From JAQBDA01 sp032124675 (lineage in GTDB: Bacteria > Chloroflexota > Anaerolineae > Anaerolineales > UBA4823), in NCBI GenBank assembly GCA_032124675.1, contig JAQBDA010000192.1:1-7185 (forward strand): a stretch of 7,185 bases of DNA, given 5' to 3'. How positions within the stretch are numbered: the first letter of the stretch is position 1; each line of letters opens with the position of its first letter. The position numbers and the translations under genes are program-made. Below are positions 1-4,967 of the stretch, in pieces. Below the pieces are notes generated by a model that saw only the letters and a list, made by a program, of their open reading frames with translations, did no database searches and was not told the origin of the DNA.

Positions 1-477
1 CTCGGGATGGCGCGCGCCGCAGCCTACGAGCCGGATACCAGCTACCAGGGGTATTTTGAGGAGCTGCAAGCTATGGCGCAGGCGGAGGGGCTGGGCATAT
101 GGGGAGAACCCCAGCCGACCGCCACAATTCCGGCGGTGGGCGATGGCCTCATCATCGATCCAGCCTGCTCGCAGTTCAACGCCCCCGGAAACGATAATGA
201 GAATAAGAATGAAGAATACGTCTGCGTGGTCAACCTGGGCGCGGAAGGCATCGACCTGAGCGGCTGGGTGCTGCACGATGAATATGGCTGGAAATATACA
301 TTCCCCGTCTTCATTCTGAGGGCGGGGACAGGTGTGCTGGTCAGGACCGGCTGTGGGGAGGATTCGGAGCTGGACCTGCACTGGTGCAGGGATGAGACCG
401 CAGTGTGGAACAACGACGGTGACTGCGCTAACCTGCTGGACGCGGCGGGTGAGATCGTAGTCCAATATTGTTATTGA
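1..477 (+). CDS. C-terminal part of a secreted thermonuclease-like / lamin-tail-domain protein (5' end outside window)
   Basis: The frame is open from base 1, so the ATG at 7 is probably internal. The first ~35 residues (LGMARAAAYEPD, then QAMAQAEGLGIWG) look like the last strand and helix of a staphylococcal-nuclease (SNase/TNase) domain, whose members typically end in a 'G-x-G-[LI]-W' motif. A short Pro/Thr linker follows. From about residue 50 comes a lamin-tail domain (LTD, an Ig-like beta sandwich): EYVCVVNLG, DLSGWVLHDEYG, YTFP, L-x-AGTGV-x-VRTG, WNNDGD-x-ANLLDAAGE, all signature LTD positions. Five or more cysteines (PAC, YVC, TGC, HWC, GDC, YCY) suggest disulfides, which fits an exported protein. 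SNase-LTD proteins are usually extracellular or cell-surface DNA/RNA-degrading or binding proteins. The catalytic Arg/Asp/Glu residues would lie upstream, so activity cannot be judged. It ends in TGA; the next gene is 182 nt away with its own promoter. Confidence 0.8.
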   Translation, partial: LGMARAAAYEPDTSYQGYFEELQAMAQAEGLGIWGEPQPTATIPAVGDGLIIDPACSQFNAPGNDNENKNEEYVCVVNLGAEGIDLSGWVLHDEYGWKYTFPVFILRAGTGVLVRTGCGEDSELDLHWCRDETAVWNNDGDCANLLDAAGEIVVQYCY

Positions 478-539
478 GACGAGGGAAAATCACCACCGGG
501 GCGCCAAGGCACAGAGTGCTCAATATAATTGTTATGGGC

Positions 540-568
540 TTGCATGGAGGGTGATTATTATGTATTAT
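540..568 (+). promoter_or_regulatory. Probable sigma70-type promoter for the glycosyltransferase gene
   Basis: TTGCAT (540-545) and TATTAT (563-568) are separated by exactly 17 nt. A start near 575 would give a leader of about 85 nt before the ATG at 660. The leader contains a small palindrome, CTGCA-T-TGCAG (618-628), of unknown meaning. A second TATAAT (524-529) lacks a good -35 partner. Confidence 0.5.
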
Positions 569-659
569 CTAACCTGAGGCTTAAGTTCATCGTCACCGCC
601 GGGGGGTTATCTCGGTCCTGCATTGCAGCTATGGGCACTTACGATCGGGTGGGGAGATT

Positions 660-1859
660 ATGAGTGGGAAGAAAATCTTATATATCAGCGGGTCAATTGG
701 TTTAGGCCATATTTCCAAAGATCTATCCATAGTGAATGAACTGCGCAAGCGTAATCCGGATGTCGAAGTGACCTGGCTTGCCGCCCACCCCGCCAGCCTT
801 GTTCTCAAAGAAAAAGGCGAGGTCCTTCATCCGTATGCGGAAAAATTTGCCTGCTACAGCGCTTTCGCTGAGAATGCCGCGGCTGGGAATAATTTGAACT
901 TAACCAGTTATGTTTTCCAATCCAGCATGGGCTGGATTAGGAACGTCATGATCTTCAAACGTTTGATCGAAGAAGAGCATTTTGATCTTACGGTCGGCGA
1001 CGAAACATACGAGATCATCATCGGGTTGATCTTCAAACTGCTGAACATTAAGATCCCTTTCATTATTATCTACGATTTCCTGGGGTTAAATTCGATGACA
1101 GGCAGCCCACTGGAAAGGATCGGGACTTATATGTTAAATTGGACATGGTCGCGAGATTACAGGGTGCTCGCAGCCAAAGATCGTCAGGCTTTATTCATTG
1201 GAGAGCCAGAGGACATACCCGACCAAAAATTTGGCTTTTTGCTGCCAAACAAACGAGACTATGCCAGAAACAACTATACATTCATAGGACACATCGTTCG
1301 ATTCGACCCGCAGATGTATACAGATAAAAACAAAATCCGGTCGAGCCTGGGTTATGGGAACGAGCCGTTGATCATCTGCTCGATAGGAGGAACGAGCGTG
1401 GGTAAAAAGCTTCTTGAACTGTGCAATCAGGCCTATCCTTTCATCCAGCAGAAGATCCCGGATGTAAAAATGGTGCTGGTTGCCGGTCCACGCTTATCTC
1501 CCGAAGCGATCAAAGCCCAGCCAGGCGTTGAAGTGCGCGGGTTCGTCCCCGATTTATTCAAGCACTATGCTGCCAGCGATCTGGCTATCTCACAGGGAGG
1601 ATTCTCGTCAACTTCGGAATTAACCGCCTTGAGACGCCCGTTCATCTTTTTCCCGATCGAGGGTCACAGCAAGGCGGAGTTCGTAGCCGAACGGTTAGCA
1701 AGGTATGATGCCGGAATCAAGATGTATTACTCAAAAACGACACCACAGTCTCTAGCTGAACAGGTGATCAGCAGCATCGGGAAGCCGGTGGATTACAAAG
1801 CGATGCGTGTGGATGGGGCGCGCAGAGCAGCACAAATGATCGATCGATATCTTTCCTAA
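660..1859 (+). CDS. MurG-like (GT-B fold, GT28-type) glycosyltransferase
   Basis: This 399-residue protein has the two-Rossmann (GT-B) layout of MurG/MGDG-synthase-like UDP-sugar transferases. The N-terminal half opens with a strand and a Gly-rich loop containing GLGH (residues 14-17), the acceptor-side loop of the family. The C-terminal half starts with a strand and SIGGTSVGK (241-249), then VLVAG (272-276), VRGFVPDLFKHYAASDLAISQGG (split around 292-314; SQGGFSSTSEL is the donor-nucleotide loop), RRPFIFFPIEGH (325-336) and a final helix. I see no signal peptide; a cytosolic or membrane-peripheral enzyme is expected. The start is the ATG at 660, preceded by the purine-rich GGGTGGGGAG (647-656). 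The acceptor cannot be deduced: it is not MurG itself, since no cell-wall genes surround it and the motifs diverge. Codon use is visibly more AT-rich than in flanking genes (many TTA, ATT, AAA codons), which may mean separate acquisition. The gene stands alone, with its own promoter. Confidence 0.8.
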   Translation: MSGKKILYISGSIGLGHISKDLSIVNELRKRNPDVEVTWLAAHPASLVLKEKGEVLHPYAEKFACYSAFAENAAAGNNLNLTSYVFQSSMGWIRNVMIFKRLIEEEHFDLTVGDETYEIIIGLIFKLLNIKIPFIIIYDFLGLNSMTGSPLERIGTYMLNWTWSRDYRVLAAKDRQALFIGEPEDIPDQKFGFLLPNKRDYARNNYTFIGHIVRFDPQMYTDKNKIRSSLGYGNEPLIICSIGGTSVGKKLLELCNQAYPFIQQKIPDVKMVLVAGPRLSPEAIKAQPGVEVRGFVPDLFKHYAASDLAISQGGFSSTSELTALRRPFIFFPIEGHSKAEFVAERLARYDAGIKMYYSKTTPQSLAEQVISSIGKPVDYKAMRVDGARRAAQMIDRYLS

Positions 1860-1862
1860 GTG

Positions 1863-1894
1863 CCCTTGAGGGTGGTAGATCACCCTTACAAGGG
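1863..1894 (+). other. Intercistronic hairpin between the glycosyltransferase and small membrane protein genes
   Basis: CCCTTGAGGGTG (1863-1874) pairs with CACCCT (1881-1886) plus CAAGGG (1889-1894): 12 base pairs with a 2-nt TA bulge and a 6-nt loop GTAGAT. It begins 3 nt after the glycosyltransferase stop codon and ends 13 nt before the Shine-Dalgarno sequence of the next gene. No U-tract follows (TAATAAATAG), so it is a poor intrinsic terminator. A 3'-end stabiliser, a processing site or an attenuating structure are all possible. Confidence 0.6.
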
Positions 1895-1920
1895 TAATAA
1901 ATAGAACGGAGGGGTTCCCC

Positions 1921-2109
1921 ATGGAGGATAGCAGAACTATGGCACCCAAGCTGCTCCTGGCAGGGTCTGTTGGCGCATTAATCGGCGGCGCGGTCGTCCT
2001 GATCGCCAGCAACGCCATCCCCAAGGCCATGTCGCGGGTCATGTCTGAGATGATGTCAGGCATGATGCGCGAGATGGGCGGAGAGGGCTGTACGCCAGCC
2101 GAATTCTGA
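1921..2109 (+). CDS. Small Met-rich single-pass membrane protein, unknown function
   Basis: The product is 62 residues long. A strong Shine-Dalgarno sequence, GGAGGGG (1908-1914), lies 6 nt before the ATG, which supports real translation. Residues 11-33 form one hydrophobic, Gly/Ala-rich membrane helix, after a short N-terminus with few charges. The tail, residues 35-56, is an amphipathic Met-rich stretch (MSEMMSGMMREMGG) followed by a single Cys57 in GCTPAEF. Met/Cys-rich tails can bind soft metals such as Cu(I), but this is only a thought. I do not recognise a named family. The gene ends in TGA (2107-2109), but the same frame runs 13 more codons to a TAA at 2149-2151. That tail again contains a Met pair followed by two Gly (RMMGG), echoing the sequence before the stop, so the true gene may extend to 2151 by UGA recoding or be recently truncated. 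Confidence 0.65.
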   Translation: MEDSRTMAPKLLLAGSVGALIGGAVVLIASNAIPKAMSRVMSEMMSGMMREMGGEGCTPAEF

Positions 2110-2124
2110 CAGCGGATGATGGGA

Positions 2125-2139
2125 GGCTTCGGAGAAGCC
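2125..2139 (+). promoter_or_regulatory. Perfect hairpin just after an in-frame UGA (possible bacterial SECIS-like element)
   Basis: GGCTTC (2125-2130) and GAAGCC (2134-2139) form a perfect 6-bp stem closed by the loop GGA. The loop starts 21 nt after the UGA at 2107-2109. As I recall the bacterial SECIS model, it wants an apical loop of 3-14 nt with a G in the first two positions, 16-37 nt from the UGA; this hairpin fits. The loop is minimal and the stem short, and no T-tract follows, so it is not a terminator. Chance is a real alternative. Confidence 0.25.
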
Positions 2140-2176
2140 GAGACAGAGTAACCTGCTTCAGCGGGTTTACCAATAA

Positions 2177-2263
2177 GCCCTAATCCCTGCCCTGACCATT
2201 CCCTTCTCCCAACGATGAGAGAAGGGAATGGGAACGCGGTGAAGCCGCATAGGGGATGGGGGC
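2177..2263. repeat. Branched palindromic (REP-like) intergenic element
   Basis: The element has an outer, imperfect stem of GCCC (2177-2180) and ATCCC (2183-2187) pairing with GGGAT (2253-2257) and GGGC (2260-2263). Inside are two hairpins. The first is a perfect 13-bp stem, 2196-2208 with 2219-2231 (CATTCCCTTCTC paired with GAGAAGGGAATG plus one C-G pair). The second is GCGG (2236-2239) with CCGC (2245-2248). The C-rich then G-rich layout resembles dispersed intergenic palindromes (REP or MITE type) common in Chloroflexota and Cyanobacteria. No T-tract follows either hairpin. Only one copy lies in this window, so repetition is inferred, not seen. Confidence 0.5.
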
Positions 2264-2327
2264 AATCAGAGACCCATTTGGTTTGGTTCTAGTGCGTCAT
2301 CGCAATTCTCTCACTGGATATTTTATG

Positions 2328-2333
2328 TATAAT
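2328..2333 (+). promoter_or_regulatory. Consensus -10 box placed for a leaderless transcript of the nuclease gene
   Basis: A perfect TATAAT ends 7 nt before the ATG at 2341, so transcription would start at, or within a base or two of, the start codon. No Shine-Dalgarno sequence is present between the box and the ATG. The -35 region is weak (TTCTCT at 2306-2311, spacer 16). Confidence 0.5.
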
Positions 2334-2340
2334 CATACCT

Positions 2341-3021
2341 ATGTCCTCCTCCTACAAACTCTCCCCTTCTGAGCTGACTTTTCTATGGGACGAGTGTCCG
2401 CGCTGCTTCTATCTCAAGGTAGCGCGCGGCATCGGGCGCCCGTCGGCGCCCTTCCCGAGCATCTTCAACCGCATCGACCGTTTGATGAAAGACTTCTTCC
2501 AGGATAGACCCACGGCTGAGTTCACTGCAGATTTACCCCCCGGGAGGGTGCGCTTTGGCAACCGCTGGGTGACCTCGGCACCCATCGAGCTACCCGGGCG
2601 GGTGAACAAAGCTTACCTGCGGGGGATTTTCGATACGGTGGTCAAGTTCGACGACGGCAGTTATGGCGTGATTGACTTCAAGACCTCTGAAAGCAAGCCT
2701 GAGCACGTCGCCTTTTACAGCCGCCAGCTGCATGCCTACGCCTACGCGCTGGAGCACCCAGCGGGGAACGCTTTTTCGCTCAGCCCTATCACCAGGCTTG
2801 GGCTGCTGTGCGTCGAGCCGGTGGCTATGGACCGCGCCCGGGATGGCAGGCTGGCTTATATGGGCTCTGTCACCTGGCTGGATTGCCCGCTCGATATGGA
2901 CGGTTTCCTGGCATTTATCGGGAATGTGCTGGCGCTGCTGGAGCAGCCCGAGCCACCTGAGCCAGGCGAGAAGTGTTCTTACTGCCTGTACCGCCTGGAA
3001 GCCCGCCAGCACGGGTATTGA
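2341..3021 (+). CDS. PD-(D/E)XK nuclease superfamily protein, RecB/Cas4-like
   Basis: This 226-residue protein carries the core of a RecB/Cas4-type nuclease. Asp98 (in RGIFDTVV) and Asp112 plus Lys114 (in GVIDFKTS) form the D...D-x-K metal and catalytic set. Gln129 and Tyr133 (SRQLHAYAYAL) match the QxxxY motif of the RecB family. An N-terminal CPRC pair (Cys19, Cys22) and a C-terminal CSYC pair (Cys212, Cys215) are placed as in iron-sulfur Cas4/AddB-like nucleases, but the usual Cas4 arrangement is one N-terminal Cys and three near the C-terminus. The 2+2 pattern could hold a [4Fe-4S] cluster or a zinc ion. No cas genes, CRISPR array or helicase are nearby, so a CRISPR role is unsupported; DNA repair or processing is more likely. 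Start: the ATG at 2341 immediately follows a TATAAT box and keeps the conserved CPRC motif. The gene ends in TGA with a 143-nt gap before the shared terminator hairpin. Confidence 0.8.
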   Translation: MSSSYKLSPSELTFLWDECPRCFYLKVARGIGRPSAPFPSIFNRIDRLMKDFFQDRPTAEFTADLPPGRVRFGNRWVTSAPIELPGRVNKAYLRGIFDTVVKFDDGSYGVIDFKTSESKPEHVAFYSRQLHAYAYALEHPAGNAFSLSPITRLGLLCVEPVAMDRARDGRLAYMGSVTWLDCPLDMDGFLAFIGNVLALLEQPEPPEPGEKCSYCLYRLEARQHGY

Positions 3022-3107
3022 TAGGGCACCAGCGGGTGCATAAAGCCCTCAGTCCGAAATAAGCAATATAGTTTGCAGAAATGATAGGATCAAACAAATA
3101 TGAATTA

Positions 3108-3116
3108 TGCTATACT
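3108..3116 (+). promoter_or_regulatory. Candidate extended -10 promoter pointing into a short intergenic transcript
   Basis: TGC-TATACT (TG at 3108-3109, box 3111-3116) is an extended -10 element. A start near 3123 would give an ~85-nt RNA ending at the hairpin at 3165-3208. No good -35 is seen. No annotated + strand gene follows, so this is either a small RNA promoter or a chance match in AT-rich DNA. Confidence 0.25.
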
Positions 3117-3164
3117 GATAAACGGGTGGAAATAGGGTAATAATGTTACAGCCAGCCTTCGCAG

Positions 3165-3208
3165 AAACACAAAAGCTCCTGCCCCCGATGAGCAGGGCTT
3201 TTGTGTTT
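3165..3208. terminator. Long intrinsic (bidirectional) terminator hairpin
   Basis: AAACACAAAAGC (3165-3176) pairs perfectly with GCTTTTGTGTTT (3197-3208). Inside it CCTGC (3178-3182) pairs with GCAGG (3192-3196) after a single bulged T, leaving a 9-nt loop. The distal arm is T-rich on both strands. It begins 5 nt downstream of the stop codon of the VIT-type transporter gene on the - strand, its most likely client. In the other direction it would stop readthrough from the nuclease gene or any short + strand transcript. Confidence 0.8.
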
Positions 3209-3213
3209 AAAGA

Positions 3214-3960
3214 TTAAGGTGACACCGGCACCTTGAAGATCAAACCCACCGCATAACCCACCAGCGCACTGAGGGTCCCGATCAGTGCCAGCTCCAACCC
3301 GCTCTTCCCCGGGTTACCTACCGTTGCGCGGGCTTTAAATACGCCGAAAACGAAGAGCACCAGCGCAGAGACCAGTATGGAGACGAGTATCCCGAAGCTG
3401 ACCGGCAGAGCCAGGAATGGCATCAGCGGAATCAGCGAGCCAACAACTGCCGCTATCCCTACAATGACAGCCGAACGCAGGGCCTGGCGGCGGTCAATCG
3501 GGGTGAGCTGGTGCTCCTCAGCCATCATCACTGCCACCCACACATCTTTGTTGGCTGTGATCGTTTCTACAATTTTATCCAGCAGTTCGCCTTTAAAACC
3601 TTTTTCTGCATAGATATCCCGGATTTCTTTCTTCTCGAGTCGCGGCACATCCTGAATGTGCCGGTATTCGCGCTCGCGTTCGCTCTCGTAGAAGTCGGCA
3701 TCCGCCAGGGTAGATGTGTATGCAACCGCCGCCATGGATACCGACTCGGCGAACGTTGCTGCCAGACCAGCAACGAGCACAATACGGGTATCTTGCGTGG
3801 CTGCTGCCACACCCAGGATCACGCCCAGCACATTGACAAGACCATCCTGCCCGCCCAGGATGATGTCGGATATAAAAGAAGCGCGGCGGTGTGGGTCCGC
3901 GTGTGTGTGGTGGCTCAGGTCATCAGGGTGCGGGTCGAGCACATAATCGATATGAGGCAT
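3214..3960 (-). CDS. VIT1/CCC1-family iron/manganese transporter
   Basis: This 248-residue integral membrane protein belongs to the vacuolar iron transporter family, which moves Fe(II) or Mn(II) across membranes by H+ antiport in characterised eukaryotic members. TM1 carries GGQDGLVNVLGV (residues 36-47; Asp39 is the family's TM1 Asp). TM2 carries AESVSMAAVAYTS (71-83). Where many members read SMAxGEY, this one has VAY, as I recall for a bacterial/archaeal subfamily. Residues 88-150 form the charged cytoplasmic metal-binding region, with Glu93, Glu95 and Glu97, further Glu at 109, 112, 119 and 125, and the MM-x-EEH segment (145-150). Three more membrane helices follow (about 163-183, 185-208, 222-243). 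The N-terminus has six His within the first 24 residues, possibly an extra metal sensor. The start ATG is preceded by GGAGA at good spacing. The gene lies 45 nt downstream of the TrmB-type regulator on the same strand, so the two are probably cotranscribed. Confidence 0.88.
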   Translation of the reverse strand: MPHIDYVLDPHPDDLSHHTHADPHRRASFISDIILGGQDGLVNVLGVILGVAAATQDTRIVLVAGLAATFAESVSMAAVAYTSTLADADFYESEREREYRHIQDVPRLEKKEIRDIYAEKGFKGELLDKIVETITANKDVWVAVMMAEEHQLTPIDRRQALRSAVIVGIAAVVGSLIPLMPFLALPVSFGILVSILVSALVLFVFGVFKARATVGNPGKSGLELALIGTLSALVGYAVGLIFKVPVSP

Positions 3961-4005
3961 CTTGTCTCCATTTACACGATTACAATCCTGGACATAGCCT
4001 GTCTC

Positions 4006-4791
4006 TTATTCAGGCGCTGCGCTGCTGTACAAATGCCTGTCTTCAGGGTCCAGGATGTCTAATAGATCCTCCCCCAGCCGGGAGTAGATCTGTTGGGCGA
4101 AAAATTCCATCCAGATGAACTGGCGAGCGATCAAGACCAGATTGCGGTTGGTGGTGATGGTGGCTTCCATATCCAGGTCGCCGCTGGAGATCAGGCATTC
4201 CTTGCTGTCAACTACGATCACCAGCATATCTTCCAGCTGCTGGATCTCGCTTTCCAGGGGCGGGTGATGGATCACTTTCCCGCAATCCAGGCTGCCGCTG
4301 CCTGTGAGCAGCGTCTTGACGGCCACTCCGGAGGTGCATACCGTGCGTATCCTGTCACCCAAAACGGATAGATGCTCGTCCGACAGCACCAGCAGGATCT
4401 CATCACCCGCCGAATCAACCATCTGCTGAGCGTGAGCCAGCACATTGTTCCGCCCGCGGATCGACCACAGCCGGTCCTCAGCACGCTCAATGTGCAGACG
4501 TCGCAGGTTCTCGCGCAAGCTCTGCAGCAGATCGCGCTGCTCCTCTTCATAACGGTCCAGCAGTGCCTGTGGGGCTACAGGCCGGTACAGCGCCCCGCGG
4601 TAATCACCGGTTTTCATGACCGCGCCGCGGGCGTGCAGCCTGCCCAGAGCCTCATATACCATCGAGCGTGGGATGCCGGCATTCTTGCTAACCTGGTAGC
4701 CAGTCACCGGGTTATCGCGAAGCAGGGCCAGGTACACGCGTGCTTCATATTCAGTAAATCCAATAGCAATCAAATCCTTGATATTATCCAT
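4006..4791 (-). CDS. TrmB-family transcriptional regulator
   Basis: This 261-residue protein has the two-part TrmB layout. Residues 5-70 form a winged helix: GFTEYEARVYLALL, then TGYQVSKNAGIPRSMVYEAL (recognition helix around 39-51) and a wing ending in GALYRPVAP. Residues 76-104 are a heptad-like, Glu/Arg/Leu-rich helix, probably for dimerisation. Residues 106-235 are a PLD-like effector domain opening with LWSIRGRNNVLAHAQQM and containing the strand EILLVLSDEH. Known TrmB proteins are mostly sugar-responsive repressors or activators. Here the next gene, 45 nt away, encodes a VIT-type metal transporter, so a metal or redox signal is a fair guess. The effector domain has Cys152, Cys170, Cys199 and His175-176, possible ligands but unproven. 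An in-frame TGA just upstream of the ATG fixes the start; the Shine-Dalgarno is weak (GGA only). Direct repeats in its promoter suggest autoregulation. Confidence 0.85.
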   Translation of the reverse strand: MDNIKDLIAIGFTEYEARVYLALLRDNPVTGYQVSKNAGIPRSMVYEALGRLHARGAVMKTGDYRGALYRPVAPQALLDRYEEEQRDLLQSLRENLRRLHIERAEDRLWSIRGRNNVLAHAQQMVDSAGDEILLVLSDEHLSVLGDRIRTVCTSGVAVKTLLTGSGSLDCGKVIHHPPLESEIQQLEDMLVIVVDSKECLISSGDLDMEATITTNRNLVLIARQFIWMEFFAQQIYSRLGEDLLDILDPEDRHLYSSAAPE

Positions 4792-4817
4792 TTTCCATCA
4801 ATAGTCATCCTATACAG

Positions 4818-4844
4818 AACTACTAGGAAGAGTATAAACTACTA
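4818..4844 (-). promoter_or_regulatory. Direct-repeat operator candidate, AACTACTA twice, 19 nt apart
   Basis: On the + strand AACTACTA occurs at 4818-4825 and 4837-4844 (TAGTAGTT on the transcribed side), about two helical turns apart. One copy fills the promoter spacer next to the -10 box; the other sits around the expected transcription start. Each copy has a TATA a few bases before it (4811-4814, 4833-4836). This is where a repressor would block RNA polymerase, and the adjacent TrmB-type regulator is the natural candidate to bind it. Confidence 0.45.
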
Positions 4845-4859
4845 CAGCGTGTGAGTCAA
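4831..4859 (-). promoter_or_regulatory. Strong sigma70-type promoter for the regulator-VIT transporter operon
   Basis: Read on the - strand, TTGACT (4859-4854) and TATACT (4836-4831) are separated by exactly 17 nt, close to consensus at both boxes. Transcription would start near 4824, giving a leader of about 33 nt before the ATG at 4791. It separates this operon from the upstream CDF gene. Confidence 0.7.
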
Positions 4860-4967
4860 CCACTTTTCTGTCAGTACGCCTGCCCCAAAAGCACCAAACG
4901 GATACCTGCCGGATGCTTCCAGCTTCCCCCAATTTCCCCTGAACTGCGGAACTTCTATCTAATAAGG

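Noticed and set aside
524..529. TATAAT as the main promoter of the glycosyltransferase gene
   Set aside because: There is no usable -35 at 16-18 nt; the TTGCAT-17-TATTAT pair at 540-568 is better.
1752..2063. 103-codon - strand frame opposite the glycosyltransferase end and small membrane protein
   Set aside because: It spans two well-supported + strand genes and the hairpin between them, and shows no recognisable domain.
2341..3021. CRISPR-Cas locus implied by the Cas4-like protein
   Set aside because: There are no repeat-spacer units and no other cas gene in the window; the gene is better read as an orphan nuclease.
3143..3217. Short + strand reading frame of 24 codons after an AGGG-like site
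   Set aside because: It runs straight through the terminator hairpin and into the 3' end of the VIT gene; its sequence is explained by the hairpin and shows no protein-like pattern.
3511..4062. 183-codon + strand frame opposite the VIT gene and the end of the regulator gene
   Set aside because: It is antisense to two clear family members and has His/Cys/Arg-rich composition typical of a shadow frame.
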